A stretch of DNA of 64,000 bases. Origin: Ferdinandcohnia sp036965045 (lineage in GTDB: Bacteria > Bacillota > Bacilli > Bacillales > Bacillaceae_L). Position 1 is the stretch's first letter. Every line of letters begins with the position of its first letter. Both the position numbers and the translations under genes were made by a program. The notes below the pieces were generated by a model. It was not told the origin of the DNA. It did not search any database and saw nothing but the letters and a program-made list of their open reading frames with translations. Shown one piece after another: positions 26,765 to 34,624 of this stretch. The stretch is taken from positions 124,001-188,000 of the forward strand of contig NZ_JBALOV010000025.1 in the NCBI RefSeq assembly GCF_036965045.1, given 5' to 3'.

Positions 26765-27076
26765 TTATATAAAAACTCCTTCACCAAGAATATCGGGAAT
26801 TTGTAAAAGATCGAACACATCCATTACTTCTTCTCTGACATTTGTTATTACAATCGTAATTCCTTTTTCTTCCATTGTTTTAACCAAATTTAGCAATAGA
26901 CCAATCCCCGAAGAATCAACAAATGGGACATCTCTTAAGTTAAGGGTAACAGAAGAAAATTTTTCGATAGCTGGGAGTAGTTCCTCTTCCACAACTTCCG
27001 TTCCATCTATGTCTAAATCTCCCTCTAATTTAACTTCTACAGTTTTCTCATCCTTTATTAATAAAAAACGAATCAT
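26765..27076 (-). CDS. STAS-domain anti-sigma-factor antagonist-like protein (second)
   Basis: 103 residues, a single STAS fold. The phosphorylatable Ser region is VPFVDSSGIGLLLNL (SpoIIAA/RsbV-type). ATG 27076 has AGGTGG upstream; the longer GTG frame does not. It follows the FapA gene by 20 bases. A partner of the HATPase kinase and PP2C phosphatase encoded upstream is likely. Its C-terminus (LGEGVFI) ends abruptly after the domain. Confidence 0.88.
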   Translation of the reverse strand: MIRFLLIKDEKTVEVKLEGDLDIDGTEVVEEELLPAIEKFSSVTLNLRDVPFVDSSGIGLLLNLVKTMEEKGITIVITNVREEVMDVFDLLQIPDILGEGVFI

Positions 27077-27096
27077 TATAAAATCCACCTATCCTA

Positions 27097-29190
27097 TCAT
27101 TGAATCTCAATTGTGCCATTATCGTTTAGGAATGCTGTTACATGATTTCTAGCTTCCATAAATGTATATTTACGATGACCAATTTTGATCGTACATCCTT
27201 CCATAACCTTTTTCATAACTATTTTTTGGTCTTCAGGGACCGCTATTAAAGTAGAAGTTCCACTCTCAGCCCCGACCTCATTGATATCTACGCCTAAGCG
27301 ACCATACACCTCTCCACCTCGAAGAACTCCATAAATTTTCAAGGTTCCTCCAGCGTGTATCTTTGTATTAATACATCCATTTCCGAGGATCAGTATATTT
27401 CCACTACAATACAGTTTACTATTTACCGAGCTTGAAATGGTTATATAGGAATCAGGCTCCACAGGCGTCTTACTAAGTTCATGCAAATCCTTTACCTTGC
27501 GAGATAATAGCTTTATTGATTCTAAGGAGGTGATCTGATTGGTTAATGAAAGAAAGAGTTTGTTCAGCAACACCGCTATTTCTCTCCATTCATCATCTTG
27601 GAGGTATCCCTCACTTCTGTTCACAACATCGACGTACTTTTTGGCAATCGGAGGGAAGTTTTTGAATTTTCTTTCCAATAAAATTTTTAATAACGGCTGA
27701 ATGCCTGCCCTTGTTAAGTCACTTGATTTAAAAGCTGCTGATTGTGACAACTGCCCAATTACTTTAACAATATTTGTCATATGTTGTTCTATTATCCCAA
27801 GAAGATGCCCTAATTCTGCAACCAGCATATTGTTCTTTCCCGCTGAAATTTCTGAACCAATAATAGTACCGTATCCAATTACCGCACCGCTTGCATTTAA
27901 AGTTGCATGGTCAATCGCTTTATGAACCATAACATCGCCTTCTGCCTCAACCATCATCCCATGTTTTACTTCACCGACAATTTCTATATCTCCAGAAAAT
28001 CGAAGATTCCCTGATCCTAAATCAACATCTCCTAGATGTGTTAGTTTTTGCATAAGTGATATTTTTACAAGCTGTCCCCTTTTCTCAAGAAAAGGACGCC
28101 CTGATTCCGTAGCAACAGCTTTATCTTTAACAACCATAACACCATTACCTGTTCTCAATACAACAGGATGTACCTGTTTTGCTGGCAAGGGCTCATTTGT
28201 GACTGTATATCCAATTTGGCCAGGTACAGGAGGATGAACAATCGCAATAAGCTGTCCCCTCTCTACAGATGGAATCGTTTTGATCTCTCTAAAATCTACA
28301 CTGCCATCCTCCTTTTCCTTAAGACCTTCGGTTGTGTCTGTTTCCACTTTAATTTCAATCCAACCATCTTTACCTGGCTTAGGTTGGATTCCCGTCACAA
28401 TTTCAAATGTGCCTGGCTCTGTTGCTTCCAGTGCTTTATTTATTTCTGTGTGATTGAAACCGTGTCTTACATTCAACGTCTCTAATTTAAACAAAACATC
28501 CTCGTAGGAGAGTGTATGTTGTATCTCCTTCACTTCTTCAGCAATCAATTCAATATGGTGCTCAGCTTCTATATCTGGCACTTTCTTCTTAATTTTAAAG
28601 CCTGGTTCCACCTTTAATAATACCTTTAATCGATGATTATCCATGGAAACTGACCATTTTGTTTCCTTGACCTCTTCTTCCACCCGAATGTCATAAGAAT
28701 CGTGTTCAGAGATAATTGTTGTCGTATCCTTGACTCTCATACCATTTTTATATAGAGAAACTCCAGGATGTACCGTGACCATCGGAAAATGAGTAGGGGA
28801 TGACTTACAATATAGCTGACCATCCTTGACCCATGCTTTGCCATCGTATGAGGATGCTTGATTCCTTTGAGTCTCATGTATAACAGATTCCATTTGACCT
28901 TGACTTAATTTATCCACTGGCATTTCTTTTTGATTAGATACATGGTCTGCAATCAAATCCATCTGATTGATAACCGTTTCATTCATTTCGTTTACTTTTG
29001 TCTGCTCTAGCTTTTCATTTTTGACTTTCGTCAGTTTTACAATTCCAGCCTTCGAACCGATTCCTAAGAATCCTTTTGTTTCATTTTGAATAATTTCGAT
29101 GGCCACATTATCTTTTGTTGTCTCTAACACATTTAGTCCAATCTCTATTGCTTCCCTAATATCTTTTCCTTTAGAAACAATACTTTCCAT
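27097..29190 (-). CDS. FapA-family (DUF342) protein with Jag_N domain
   Basis: 697 residues. Residues 1-50 match the Jag_N/KhpB N-terminal domain (ESIVSKGKDIREAIEIGLNV, ETKGFLGIGSKAG). After a linker the FapA/DUF342 region follows, with beta-helix-like repeats (GDVDLGSGNLRFSGDIEIVG, VMVHKAIDHATLNASGAVIG) and a long helical segment before a C-terminal beta section. FapA proteins are known as polar or flagellar accessory factors in some bacteria; here the gene lies between STAS and PP2C genes, so a scaffold role in the signalling complex is possible. AGGAGG precedes ATG 29190. Cytoplasmic. Confidence 0.88.
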   Translation of the reverse strand: MESIVSKGKDIREAIEIGLNVLETTKDNVAIEIIQNETKGFLGIGSKAGIVKLTKVKNEKLEQTKVNEMNETVINQMDLIADHVSNQKEMPVDKLSQGQMESVIHETQRNQASSYDGKAWVKDGQLYCKSSPTHFPMVTVHPGVSLYKNGMRVKDTTTIISEHDSYDIRVEEEVKETKWSVSMDNHRLKVLLKVEPGFKIKKKVPDIEAEHHIELIAEEVKEIQHTLSYEDVLFKLETLNVRHGFNHTEINKALEATEPGTFEIVTGIQPKPGKDGWIEIKVETDTTEGLKEKEDGSVDFREIKTIPSVERGQLIAIVHPPVPGQIGYTVTNEPLPAKQVHPVVLRTGNGVMVVKDKAVATESGRPFLEKRGQLVKISLMQKLTHLGDVDLGSGNLRFSGDIEIVGEVKHGMMVEAEGDVMVHKAIDHATLNASGAVIGYGTIIGSEISAGKNNMLVAELGHLLGIIEQHMTNIVKVIGQLSQSAAFKSSDLTRAGIQPLLKILLERKFKNFPPIAKKYVDVVNRSEGYLQDDEWREIAVLLNKLFLSLTNQITSLESIKLLSRKVKDLHELSKTPVEPDSYITISSSVNSKLYCSGNILILGNGCINTKIHAGGTLKIYGVLRGGEVYGRLGVDINEVGAESGTSTLIAVPEDQKIVMKKVMEGCTIKIGHRKYTFMEARNHVTAFLNDNGTIEIQ

Positions 29191-29200
29191 AACCATCCTC

Positions 29201-30040
29201 CTAACTCAATACCGGAGAATTCAAACTTGTTATATCCGCTTTTTTCTCACTTATCTTTAGTAAAACCATCGTAATATCATCTTTTTGTGGGACTCCCTGT
29301 GTGAACTCGTTCACTGACTCCATGACTCTTTTTTCAATTTCGCCAACACCTAGATCCTTGTTTTGCAATAAGGTTTGAGAAAGACGCTCTAGCTTATATT
29401 GCTCCCCATCCTTATTTTGAGCCTCAACAATACCATCCGTATAAAAAAACACTGTATCATCTTCCTCCAATTTTATGGATAGCTCTTGATAGACCTGATT
29501 GGGTAAACCACCAACCATAATCCCTTTCACCTTTGGAAGCTCCTCTACTGTATTATTCTTTGATTTAATAAGTAAGGGAGGATTATGGCCTGCGTTTGCA
29601 TAGGTTAAAACCGACGTACTTGGGTTCCAATCAGCACAAAAAAGCGTTACAAAAGATTTCAAAGTCCGTAAGTCTTCATAGATTGCTTGATTCATAGCTG
29701 TTAATGTTTCACCAGGACTTTGTGTGCTTTCTGCAGCACTACGGAATGCTCCTCTAGTTAAAATCATTAGCATCGCTGCTGGGATACCCTTACCCATAAC
29801 ATCCCCAATCACAATCCGAAGATTCCCGTCTACAAGGGGATAAAAATCAAAATAATCTCCACCTATTAACCGTGCAGGTATGGAAGAACCGGAGACCTCT
29901 CCACCTTCAATACTAGGAGTTTTACCATTTAATAGTGAGGTTTGGATATTCCTGGCTAAATTAATTTCCCGTTCTAACGTTCTATCCATTTCTTCTTGCT
30001 TAGATTTTGAGAAGTTATATGACATATGATCCATATACAT
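29201..30040 (-). CDS. PP2C/SpoIIE-family serine phosphatase (RsbU-like)
   Basis: 279 residues. A short N-terminal coiled coil (EREINLARNIQTSLL) leads into a PPM/SpoIIE domain with all metal-binding motifs: GGDYFDFY, IGDVMGKGIPAAM, YANAGHNPPLL, FYTDGIVEAQN and KDDITMVLL. It should dephosphorylate an STAS partner. The start overlaps the stop of the upstream STAS gene (TAATG), so the two are coupled and likely cognate. No sensor domain of its own; input may come from the coiled coil. Confidence 0.93.
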   Translation of the reverse strand: MYMDHMSYNFSKSKQEEMDRTLEREINLARNIQTSLLNGKTPSIEGGEVSGSSIPARLIGGDYFDFYPLVDGNLRIVIGDVMGKGIPAAMLMILTRGAFRSAAESTQSPGETLTAMNQAIYEDLRTLKSFVTLFCADWNPSTSVLTYANAGHNPPLLIKSKNNTVEELPKVKGIMVGGLPNQVYQELSIKLEEDDTVFFYTDGIVEAQNKDGEQYKLERLSQTLLQNKDLGVGEIEKRVMESVNEFTQGVPQKDDITMVLLKISEKKADITSLNSPVLS

Positions 30041-30357
30041 TACTCAACCTCCTCTTGGAGTACAGATAACATGTCATATAAACCAACAGTATCAAGAACT
30101 TGTCGTGTTAACTCATCTTCTCCTTGTAATCTAAGCTTGAATCCCTTTTCCTTTGATAAGTAGATGGCATTCATAATCGAACCAATTCCCGTTGAATCAA
30201 TAAATTCTAATTTCGAAAAATCAATGATTAGCTTTTCAATCTCATCTATTTCTTCCAAATATGGATCTATTACATTTGCTGTTGAAATATCCAATATTCC
30301 CTCTAAATAGAGTGTAAGGGTCAAATTTTCATATTCTTTTCTGATCTTTAATTCCAT
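30040..30357 (-). CDS. STAS-domain anti-sigma-factor antagonist-like protein (first)
   Basis: 105 residues, RsbV/SpoIIAA-like. The switch serine lies in LEFIDSTGIGSIMNA. The gene overlaps the hydrolase/PP2C boundary region tightly (start right after the hydrolase stop, with AGGAGG upstream; stop overlaps the PP2C start). Expected to be phosphorylated by the HATPase protein and dephosphorylated by the PP2C protein. The downstream target (sigma factor or other partner) is not encoded in this window as far as I can see. Confidence 0.9.
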   Translation of the reverse strand: MELKIRKEYENLTLTLYLEGILDISTANVIDPYLEEIDEIEKLIIDFSKLEFIDSTGIGSIMNAIYLSKEKGFKLRLQGEDELTRQVLDTVGLYDMLSVLQEEVE

Positions 30358-30358
30358 G

Positions 30359-31435
30359 TCATTGCCTCCTTTTACAGTTTTCTAAATTTCGGGAAAACCA
30401 GTCAGTTGCATATCGTCTAACTTCTGGAAGTTTAAAATTACAACAATGCCCTTCATCCTCGTATTCTAGGTAACATTTACCATCAGGTAATAGATGATAA
30501 AGGTGATGTATTTCTTCATCTGAAACCATCACATCTTGTTTACCGTGAACGAGTAATACTGGTTTTTCAAAATCTAGAGAATCCAAAGTTGGGAGTGCAT
30601 TTGATTCCTCTAAAACATAACGTGTTCTTTCCATAAAATAGTCGGGAAGAGTAATCTTACTTGAAGGAAAGACAGGTGATACAGCCACAACCTTATTAAC
30701 TTTTGGGTTGCAGCTACCATATAATGCCCAAGCCGCACCGGAGCTTGTACCAAATAAATAAATGGGTAGATTTGAAAAATTGAGTACAGAATAGTCAATA
30801 AGTAAATCGACAAATTTCTGCCACCTTTTTTTCGTGCCCCTAATTCCCATATAAGCGTATGTCTGACCTTGACCTGGACCATCAAAACTCAGCGTAACAA
30901 ATCCCTTTTCTAAAAAATCCAACTCATACGTAAACAGTTCTTCTTTCGTGGAATCAAGAGGATTAATGATAACCACAACTCCTTTTGGATTTGAAGGAAC
31001 TCTTATTCTTCCAAAATAAATTTCATCCCCCATATGCAGCATGTCGTATGTTGTTTTCCAAGAATTAAGTCGGTCTGCTTCATGGAAATTTTCCATGGAC
31101 TTATTCAGCCAATATATTTTTTCGCTACTCGCTTCTGGAATGAGCCATTGAATTAACTGAAAATAAAGTCCGGCTTTGCGGTAATTCAGTTCTGCCTCCC
31201 TTACTCGGTTATTTTCTGCTAATTTCTTTGCTTCAAAAACTTTTTGATTTGCTAAGCTTCTCCAGGATTGAATCCACTCATCTTTCGTGGAGATAGTGGA
31301 ACGTACTGTCTCTAAGTCTTCCTTTTCCACACCATGAACAATCCATCTATCCCAAAAACCTTCAAACAAATTAGCAGTTAAAAGTGTTTTCTCAATCGTA
31401 TTCATATTTCGTTTAGGTATTTCAACCCGTGGCAT
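30359..31435 (-). CDS. Alpha/beta hydrolase, FrsA/DHPON-hydrolase/Ayg1-like (copy 2)
   Basis: 358 residues. A helical N-terminal half (FWDRWIVHGVEKEDLE; AELNYRKAGLYFQLIQW) precedes an alpha/beta-hydrolase core: oxyanion region LDSTKEELFTYE, SFDGPGQGQT, nucleophile motif GTSSGAAWA, acid HGKQDVMV, and base His in DEGHCCNF. This layout fits the 2,6-dihydroxypseudooxynicotine hydrolase/FrsA/Ayg1 group, which cleaves C-C or ester bonds. ATG 31435 has AAGGAGGGG upstream and overlaps the HATPase end by 14 bases. It is a paralogue of the copy at 37907-39001. Substrate unknown. Confidence 0.87.
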   Translation of the reverse strand: MPRVEIPKRNMNTIEKTLLTANLFEGFWDRWIVHGVEKEDLETVRSTISTKDEWIQSWRSLANQKVFEAKKLAENNRVREAELNYRKAGLYFQLIQWLIPEASSEKIYWLNKSMENFHEADRLNSWKTTYDMLHMGDEIYFGRIRVPSNPKGVVVIINPLDSTKEELFTYELDFLEKGFVTLSFDGPGQGQTYAYMGIRGTKKRWQKFVDLLIDYSVLNFSNLPIYLFGTSSGAAWALYGSCNPKVNKVVAVSPVFPSSKITLPDYFMERTRYVLEESNALPTLDSLDFEKPVLLVHGKQDVMVSDEEIHHLYHLLPDGKCYLEYEDEGHCCNFKLPEVRRYATDWFSRNLENCKRRQ

Positions 31436-32375
31436 CAAATTTCCCCTCCTTTTCATTAGTAAAATCAAAATGTAAGATGATGGTTGAGCCTTGTGGAGAT
31501 GTATATAATGTGACCTGCTTCGTCATTTTCATCATCAGAGTAAAACCTTGCCCCATTGATTTTTTTGTAGAGTATCCTTCTAGTAGAGCCATCTTAGGCA
31601 GGTCTTGTAAATTGAACCCTGGCCCCTTATCTTCAATAATAAACCTTACTTCTTTTTTGGCAGTGTCTTCAATTAAGGTCATTTTACCCTCTTCTGCATG
31701 TTTAATCGTGTTCGTAATTGCCTCTGAGAGAACGAGCAACCAGGTCATGACCAGAGTTTTGCTTATATGCTTTGATTCAAGAATTTCTTTTGCTTGATTG
31801 CGACAATTCGGGATATCTGAACGGTTCTTGATCGTATTCTCGCAAAATACGATTCCTTCTTTGAAGCCTTCAACCTCATCTTCCTTTATTAGCAAAAATT
31901 TGCCCTGTGTTGCTGCTAAAATGACATCACGATAGACTTCCCACTTACCGTCATCAGCTTGTTTTAAAGATGTTTGTTTCACTGTATTAAGTGAAACAAA
32001 TAGCTCATTCTTAAACATTTCAAACGCCTTAAGCATCGCGTTTTGGATATCATTCTTTACATCTAACTGTCTAATTTCTTGTGGGATATCCAAATTTTGT
32101 TCATTCCAATTGACCATTATCTCGCTTAAATGGAGAAAGACTTCTTCATCACTTATAGGGTCATGAAATGACTTTTTGGTAAATGACAAGTAGAATATGA
32201 AATCTCCTTGAGCCTTATCTCCTCCTGAGTATTCACATAATTTCTTCGCGAGAAATCCTTTTTTGGTCATTTGATCTAAGTCGTCAAATTCTGTTCCAGA
32301 AGGGAGAGTCATGGCAAAAGGCTGTTCTTTTTCAATTGAAGAATTCTTAAATACTCTATTAAAAAGCCGCCTCAC
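31422..32375 (-). CDS. HATPase-domain protein (RsbW/SpoIIAB-type kinase) with novel N-terminal domain
   Basis: 317 residues. The C-terminal 120 residues are a GHKL ATPase: N box LSEAITNTIKHA, G1 EDKGPGFNL, G2 GYSTKKSMGQGFTLMMKM. The first 190 residues are a mostly helical domain I do not recognise (EFDDLDQMTKKGFLAKKLCE etc.). It starts with GTG at 32375, with AGGAGG seven bases upstream. With two STAS proteins and a PP2C phosphatase it completes a partner-switching set. It could be an anti-sigma kinase or act on another partner through its N-terminal domain. Confidence 0.85.
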   Translation of the reverse strand: MRRLFNRVFKNSSIEKEQPFAMTLPSGTEFDDLDQMTKKGFLAKKLCEYSGGDKAQGDFIFYLSFTKKSFHDPISDEEVFLHLSEIMVNWNEQNLDIPQEIRQLDVKNDIQNAMLKAFEMFKNELFVSLNTVKQTSLKQADDGKWEVYRDVILAATQGKFLLIKEDEVEGFKEGIVFCENTIKNRSDIPNCRNQAKEILESKHISKTLVMTWLLVLSEAITNTIKHAEEGKMTLIEDTAKKEVRFIIEDKGPGFNLQDLPKMALLEGYSTKKSMGQGFTLMMKMTKQVTLYTSPQGSTIILHFDFTNEKEGKFDATG

Positions 32376-32386
32376 TGTCCCCCCTC

Positions 32387-33085
32387 CTATAGAATGCCTA
32401 AAGGTGGCATTATTGTGATTTCATCAATAAAAGCCCCTTGTGGCTGATCAAGTAGGTAAAGCAAATTTTTTGCAACCGTTTCGGTTGGAATCATTTTTGA
32501 CAAATCAAAGCTTGTCTCCATATTGTCCCAAAAGCTACTGCTAACAGAGCCTGGTATAACTGCTGTAACCTGAACACCTTTCGTCCGAAGTTCAGTCTGT
32601 AATACTTTTGTTAATCCCATAACTCCAAATTTAGATGCGGAATACCCCCCGCAACCTGCTAATGCTGTGGTGCCAGCGATTGAAACAAGATTTAAAATAT
32701 GACCTTTACCTCTTTCAGCCATATGCTTCCCAAAGTACTTACAGGTTAGAAAAGTACCTCGTACATTTGTTGCTAGCATATTATCAAAATCCTCTAATGA
32801 GGTATCGATTACACTTCCAAATACGCCTACACCAGCACAATTCAATAAGGTATCTACTGTGCCAAACTGATTGACTGCATGTTTAAAAAACTCTTTAACG
32901 GATTCCTCACTTGTTACATCTAACGGTAACTCTAATACATTTCCTTCTAGCTTATAGGAATTGCTTCTGCTTCCAAGCACGAGGTTTGCACCAAATTTTT
33001 TAAGCTCGGCTGCTGTTTCTTTACCAATTCCTTTACTTGAACCCGTAACGACAATTGTTCTTCCCTTAAACGATTGACTAGGCAT
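32387..33085 (-). CDS. Short-chain dehydrogenase, sepiapterin-reductase-like
   Basis: 232-residue classical SDR. The NADP(H) motif is VVTGSSKGIG, NCAGVG is present, and the catalytic Ser-Tyr-Lys are in NLVSIAGTT and GGYSASKFG. ATG 33085 lies five bases after the PTPS stop with GGAG upstream; the longer frame overlapping PTPS is unlikely. In the pterin pathway the step after 6-pyruvoyl-tetrahydropterin is reduction by an SDR (sepiapterin reductase), so position and family fit that role. SDR substrate specificity cannot be proven from sequence. Confidence 0.85.
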   Translation of the reverse strand: MPSQSFKGRTIVVTGSSKGIGKETAAELKKFGANLVLGSRSNSYKLEGNVLELPLDVTSEESVKEFFKHAVNQFGTVDTLLNCAGVGVFGSVIDTSLEDFDNMLATNVRGTFLTCKYFGKHMAERGKGHILNLVSIAGTTALAGCGGYSASKFGVMGLTKVLQTELRTKGVQVTAVIPGSVSSSFWDNMETSFDLSKMIPTETVAKNLLYLLDQPQGAFIDEITIMPPLGIL

Positions 33086-33089
33086 ATTT

Positions 33090-33908
33090 TTACTCCATTT
33101 CCGGACCATAATATTCAAAATAGTTTTTCTCTGTTTCATATAACCCAATTTTATAAAGATTCTTTAGCTTCGGATCTAAAAGATCCCAAACGACCACTGC
33201 TACATTTTCGGAAGTTGGGTTTAATTCCTTAAATTCCTCTGTATCTAAATTCAAATGCTTATGATCAAATTTCTTCATTATTTCCTGTTCAACGATTTCA
33301 TCTATTTCTGAAAGATTTGCAATCATCCCGGTAATTGGGTCTGGCTTTCCGCTTACTGTTACCTCCAGGTAGTAGTTATGACCGTGCCCATATGGATTAT
33401 TGCATTTCCCAAAGATTTCAAGGTTTTCTTCGTGACTCAACTGATTACTATGCAAACGGTGTGCAGTTGAAAAGTGGTATTTTCTAGTTAATCGAACCAT
33501 TTCTTGGTCCTCCTTTTCCGCAAATAAAAAATCATTTTCCTTCAAACGAATTTTGTGAAGCTGACAATTGTCAATTTTCCCATCAAGTGAATTCCATATA
33601 TACGAAACAATATTTTCGGTAGTTGGCAAATGACTAGTAAAATACGGATGCTCTTTATTCAGAAATTTTCCATCTATTTCACTATAAATAAAGGATTTTA
33701 CAACTTTATCAATATCCGTAATATTTACTACGATCCCTGATTCTTTGTCTAATTGCCCTTTCACCATCACTTCTAACGTATAATCGTGTCCATGTCCGTG
33801 TGGATTACTACAAAGTCCAAAAACTTTTTGATTCTCTTCCTCACTCCACTCTTCAATCCGATAATAATGAGCTGCTGAAAAGTACATTTTTCGTGAAAGA
33901 TAAAGCAT
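33090..33908 (-). CDS. Fused tandem 6-pyruvoyl-tetrahydropterin synthase
   Basis: 272 residues made of two PTPS domains (about 1-132 and 136-272); standard PTPS is one domain. Domain 2 has the full active site: zinc ligands His150, His175, His177, catalytic Cys169 in FGKCNNPYGHGHNY, and Asp215-His216 in FDHKHLN, with DPITGM and TSENVAV as in animal PTPS. Domain 1 keeps His14, Cys33, His39 and His41 but has Asp-Gly (EIDGKFLN) where the catalytic His should be, so it may be structural. GGAGG precedes the ATG. It lies between folE and the SDR gene. QueD is the alternative, but no queC/queE genes are here. Confidence 0.92.
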   Translation of the reverse strand: MLYLSRKMYFSAAHYYRIEEWSEEENQKVFGLCSNPHGHGHDYTLEVMVKGQLDKESGIVVNITDIDKVVKSFIYSEIDGKFLNKEHPYFTSHLPTTENIVSYIWNSLDGKIDNCQLHKIRLKENDFLFAEKEDQEMVRLTRKYHFSTAHRLHSNQLSHEENLEIFGKCNNPYGHGHNYYLEVTVSGKPDPITGMIANLSEIDEIVEQEIMKKFDHKHLNLDTEEFKELNPTSENVAVVVWDLLDPKLKNLYKIGLYETEKNYFEYYGPEME

Positions 33909-33923
33909 GTTGCAAACCTCCTA

Positions 33924-34493
33924 TCAATCTCGTAAAAGAGCTCTTTCGAATTCTTCAACTAGACCTTTATTCTCTTTAAATATTCCCTTTTTAACTGTAG
34001 TAACAGTAGAGCTACCTGGTTTCTTAATTCCTCTTGCACACATACAAAGATGCTGCCCCTCGACACTTACAATTACACCTTCTGGCTGCAATACGTTCAT
34101 AACTGCACTTGCAATTTGCTGGGTCATTCGTTCCTGTACCTGCGGACGCTTTGCAACAAGCTCAACAAGTCTTGCAAACTTACTTAATCCAACTACTCTG
34201 CCATTTGGAATATAGCCAATATGTGCCTTCCCGAAGAAAGGAATAAGATGGTGTTCACAGAAAGTGTAATAGGTAATGTCCTTTACTATAACGATTCCAT
34301 CATAGTTTTCCTCAAATGTTGTGGTAAGTGCTGTTTCAGGGTCAACTCCTACACCTTCAAATACTTCCCCAAACATTTTCGCGACTCGCTTTGGTGTATC
34401 TAGTAAACCCTCTCTTGATGGATCCTCGCCTATTATTTCTAAAATAGAGCGGATATGATCCTCCATTAGACTTTTTTTAAGTTCAACTGACAT
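33924..34493 (-). CDS. folE: GTP cyclohydrolase I
   Basis: Makes 7,8-dihydroneopterin triphosphate from GTP, the first pterin step. 189 residues, full length. Zinc ligands are Cys79 and His82 (TFCEHHLIPFFG) and Cys150 (QHLCMCARG); KRPQVQERMT and GLSKFARLVE are typical of the family. AAAGGGGA precedes the ATG. Located directly before the PTPS gene, 15 bases apart, rather than with folate genes or mtrB, so this may be a second, dedicated copy. Confidence 0.96.
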   Translation of the reverse strand: MSVELKKSLMEDHIRSILEIIGEDPSREGLLDTPKRVAKMFGEVFEGVGVDPETALTTTFEENYDGIVIVKDITYYTFCEHHLIPFFGKAHIGYIPNGRVVGLSKFARLVELVAKRPQVQERMTQQIASAVMNVLQPEGVIVSVEGQHLCMCARGIKKPGSSTVTTVKKGIFKENKGLVEEFERALLRD

Positions 34494-34624
34494 GCTTGAT
34501 TTCCCCTTTGATGAAATTTTTAATTATAAACTCTTGTGGAAGGTTCAAAAAAAACACCTTCAAAAACAAAACTTTTGCACTAATACTTTTTACCTACTAA
34601 TTGCGCGTGCAATTCGTATATTTA

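Noticed and set aside
33090..33908. PTPS gene as queD of queuosine synthesis
   Set aside because: No queC, queE or queF nearby, and domain 2 resembles animal PTPS; retained as a lesser alternative.
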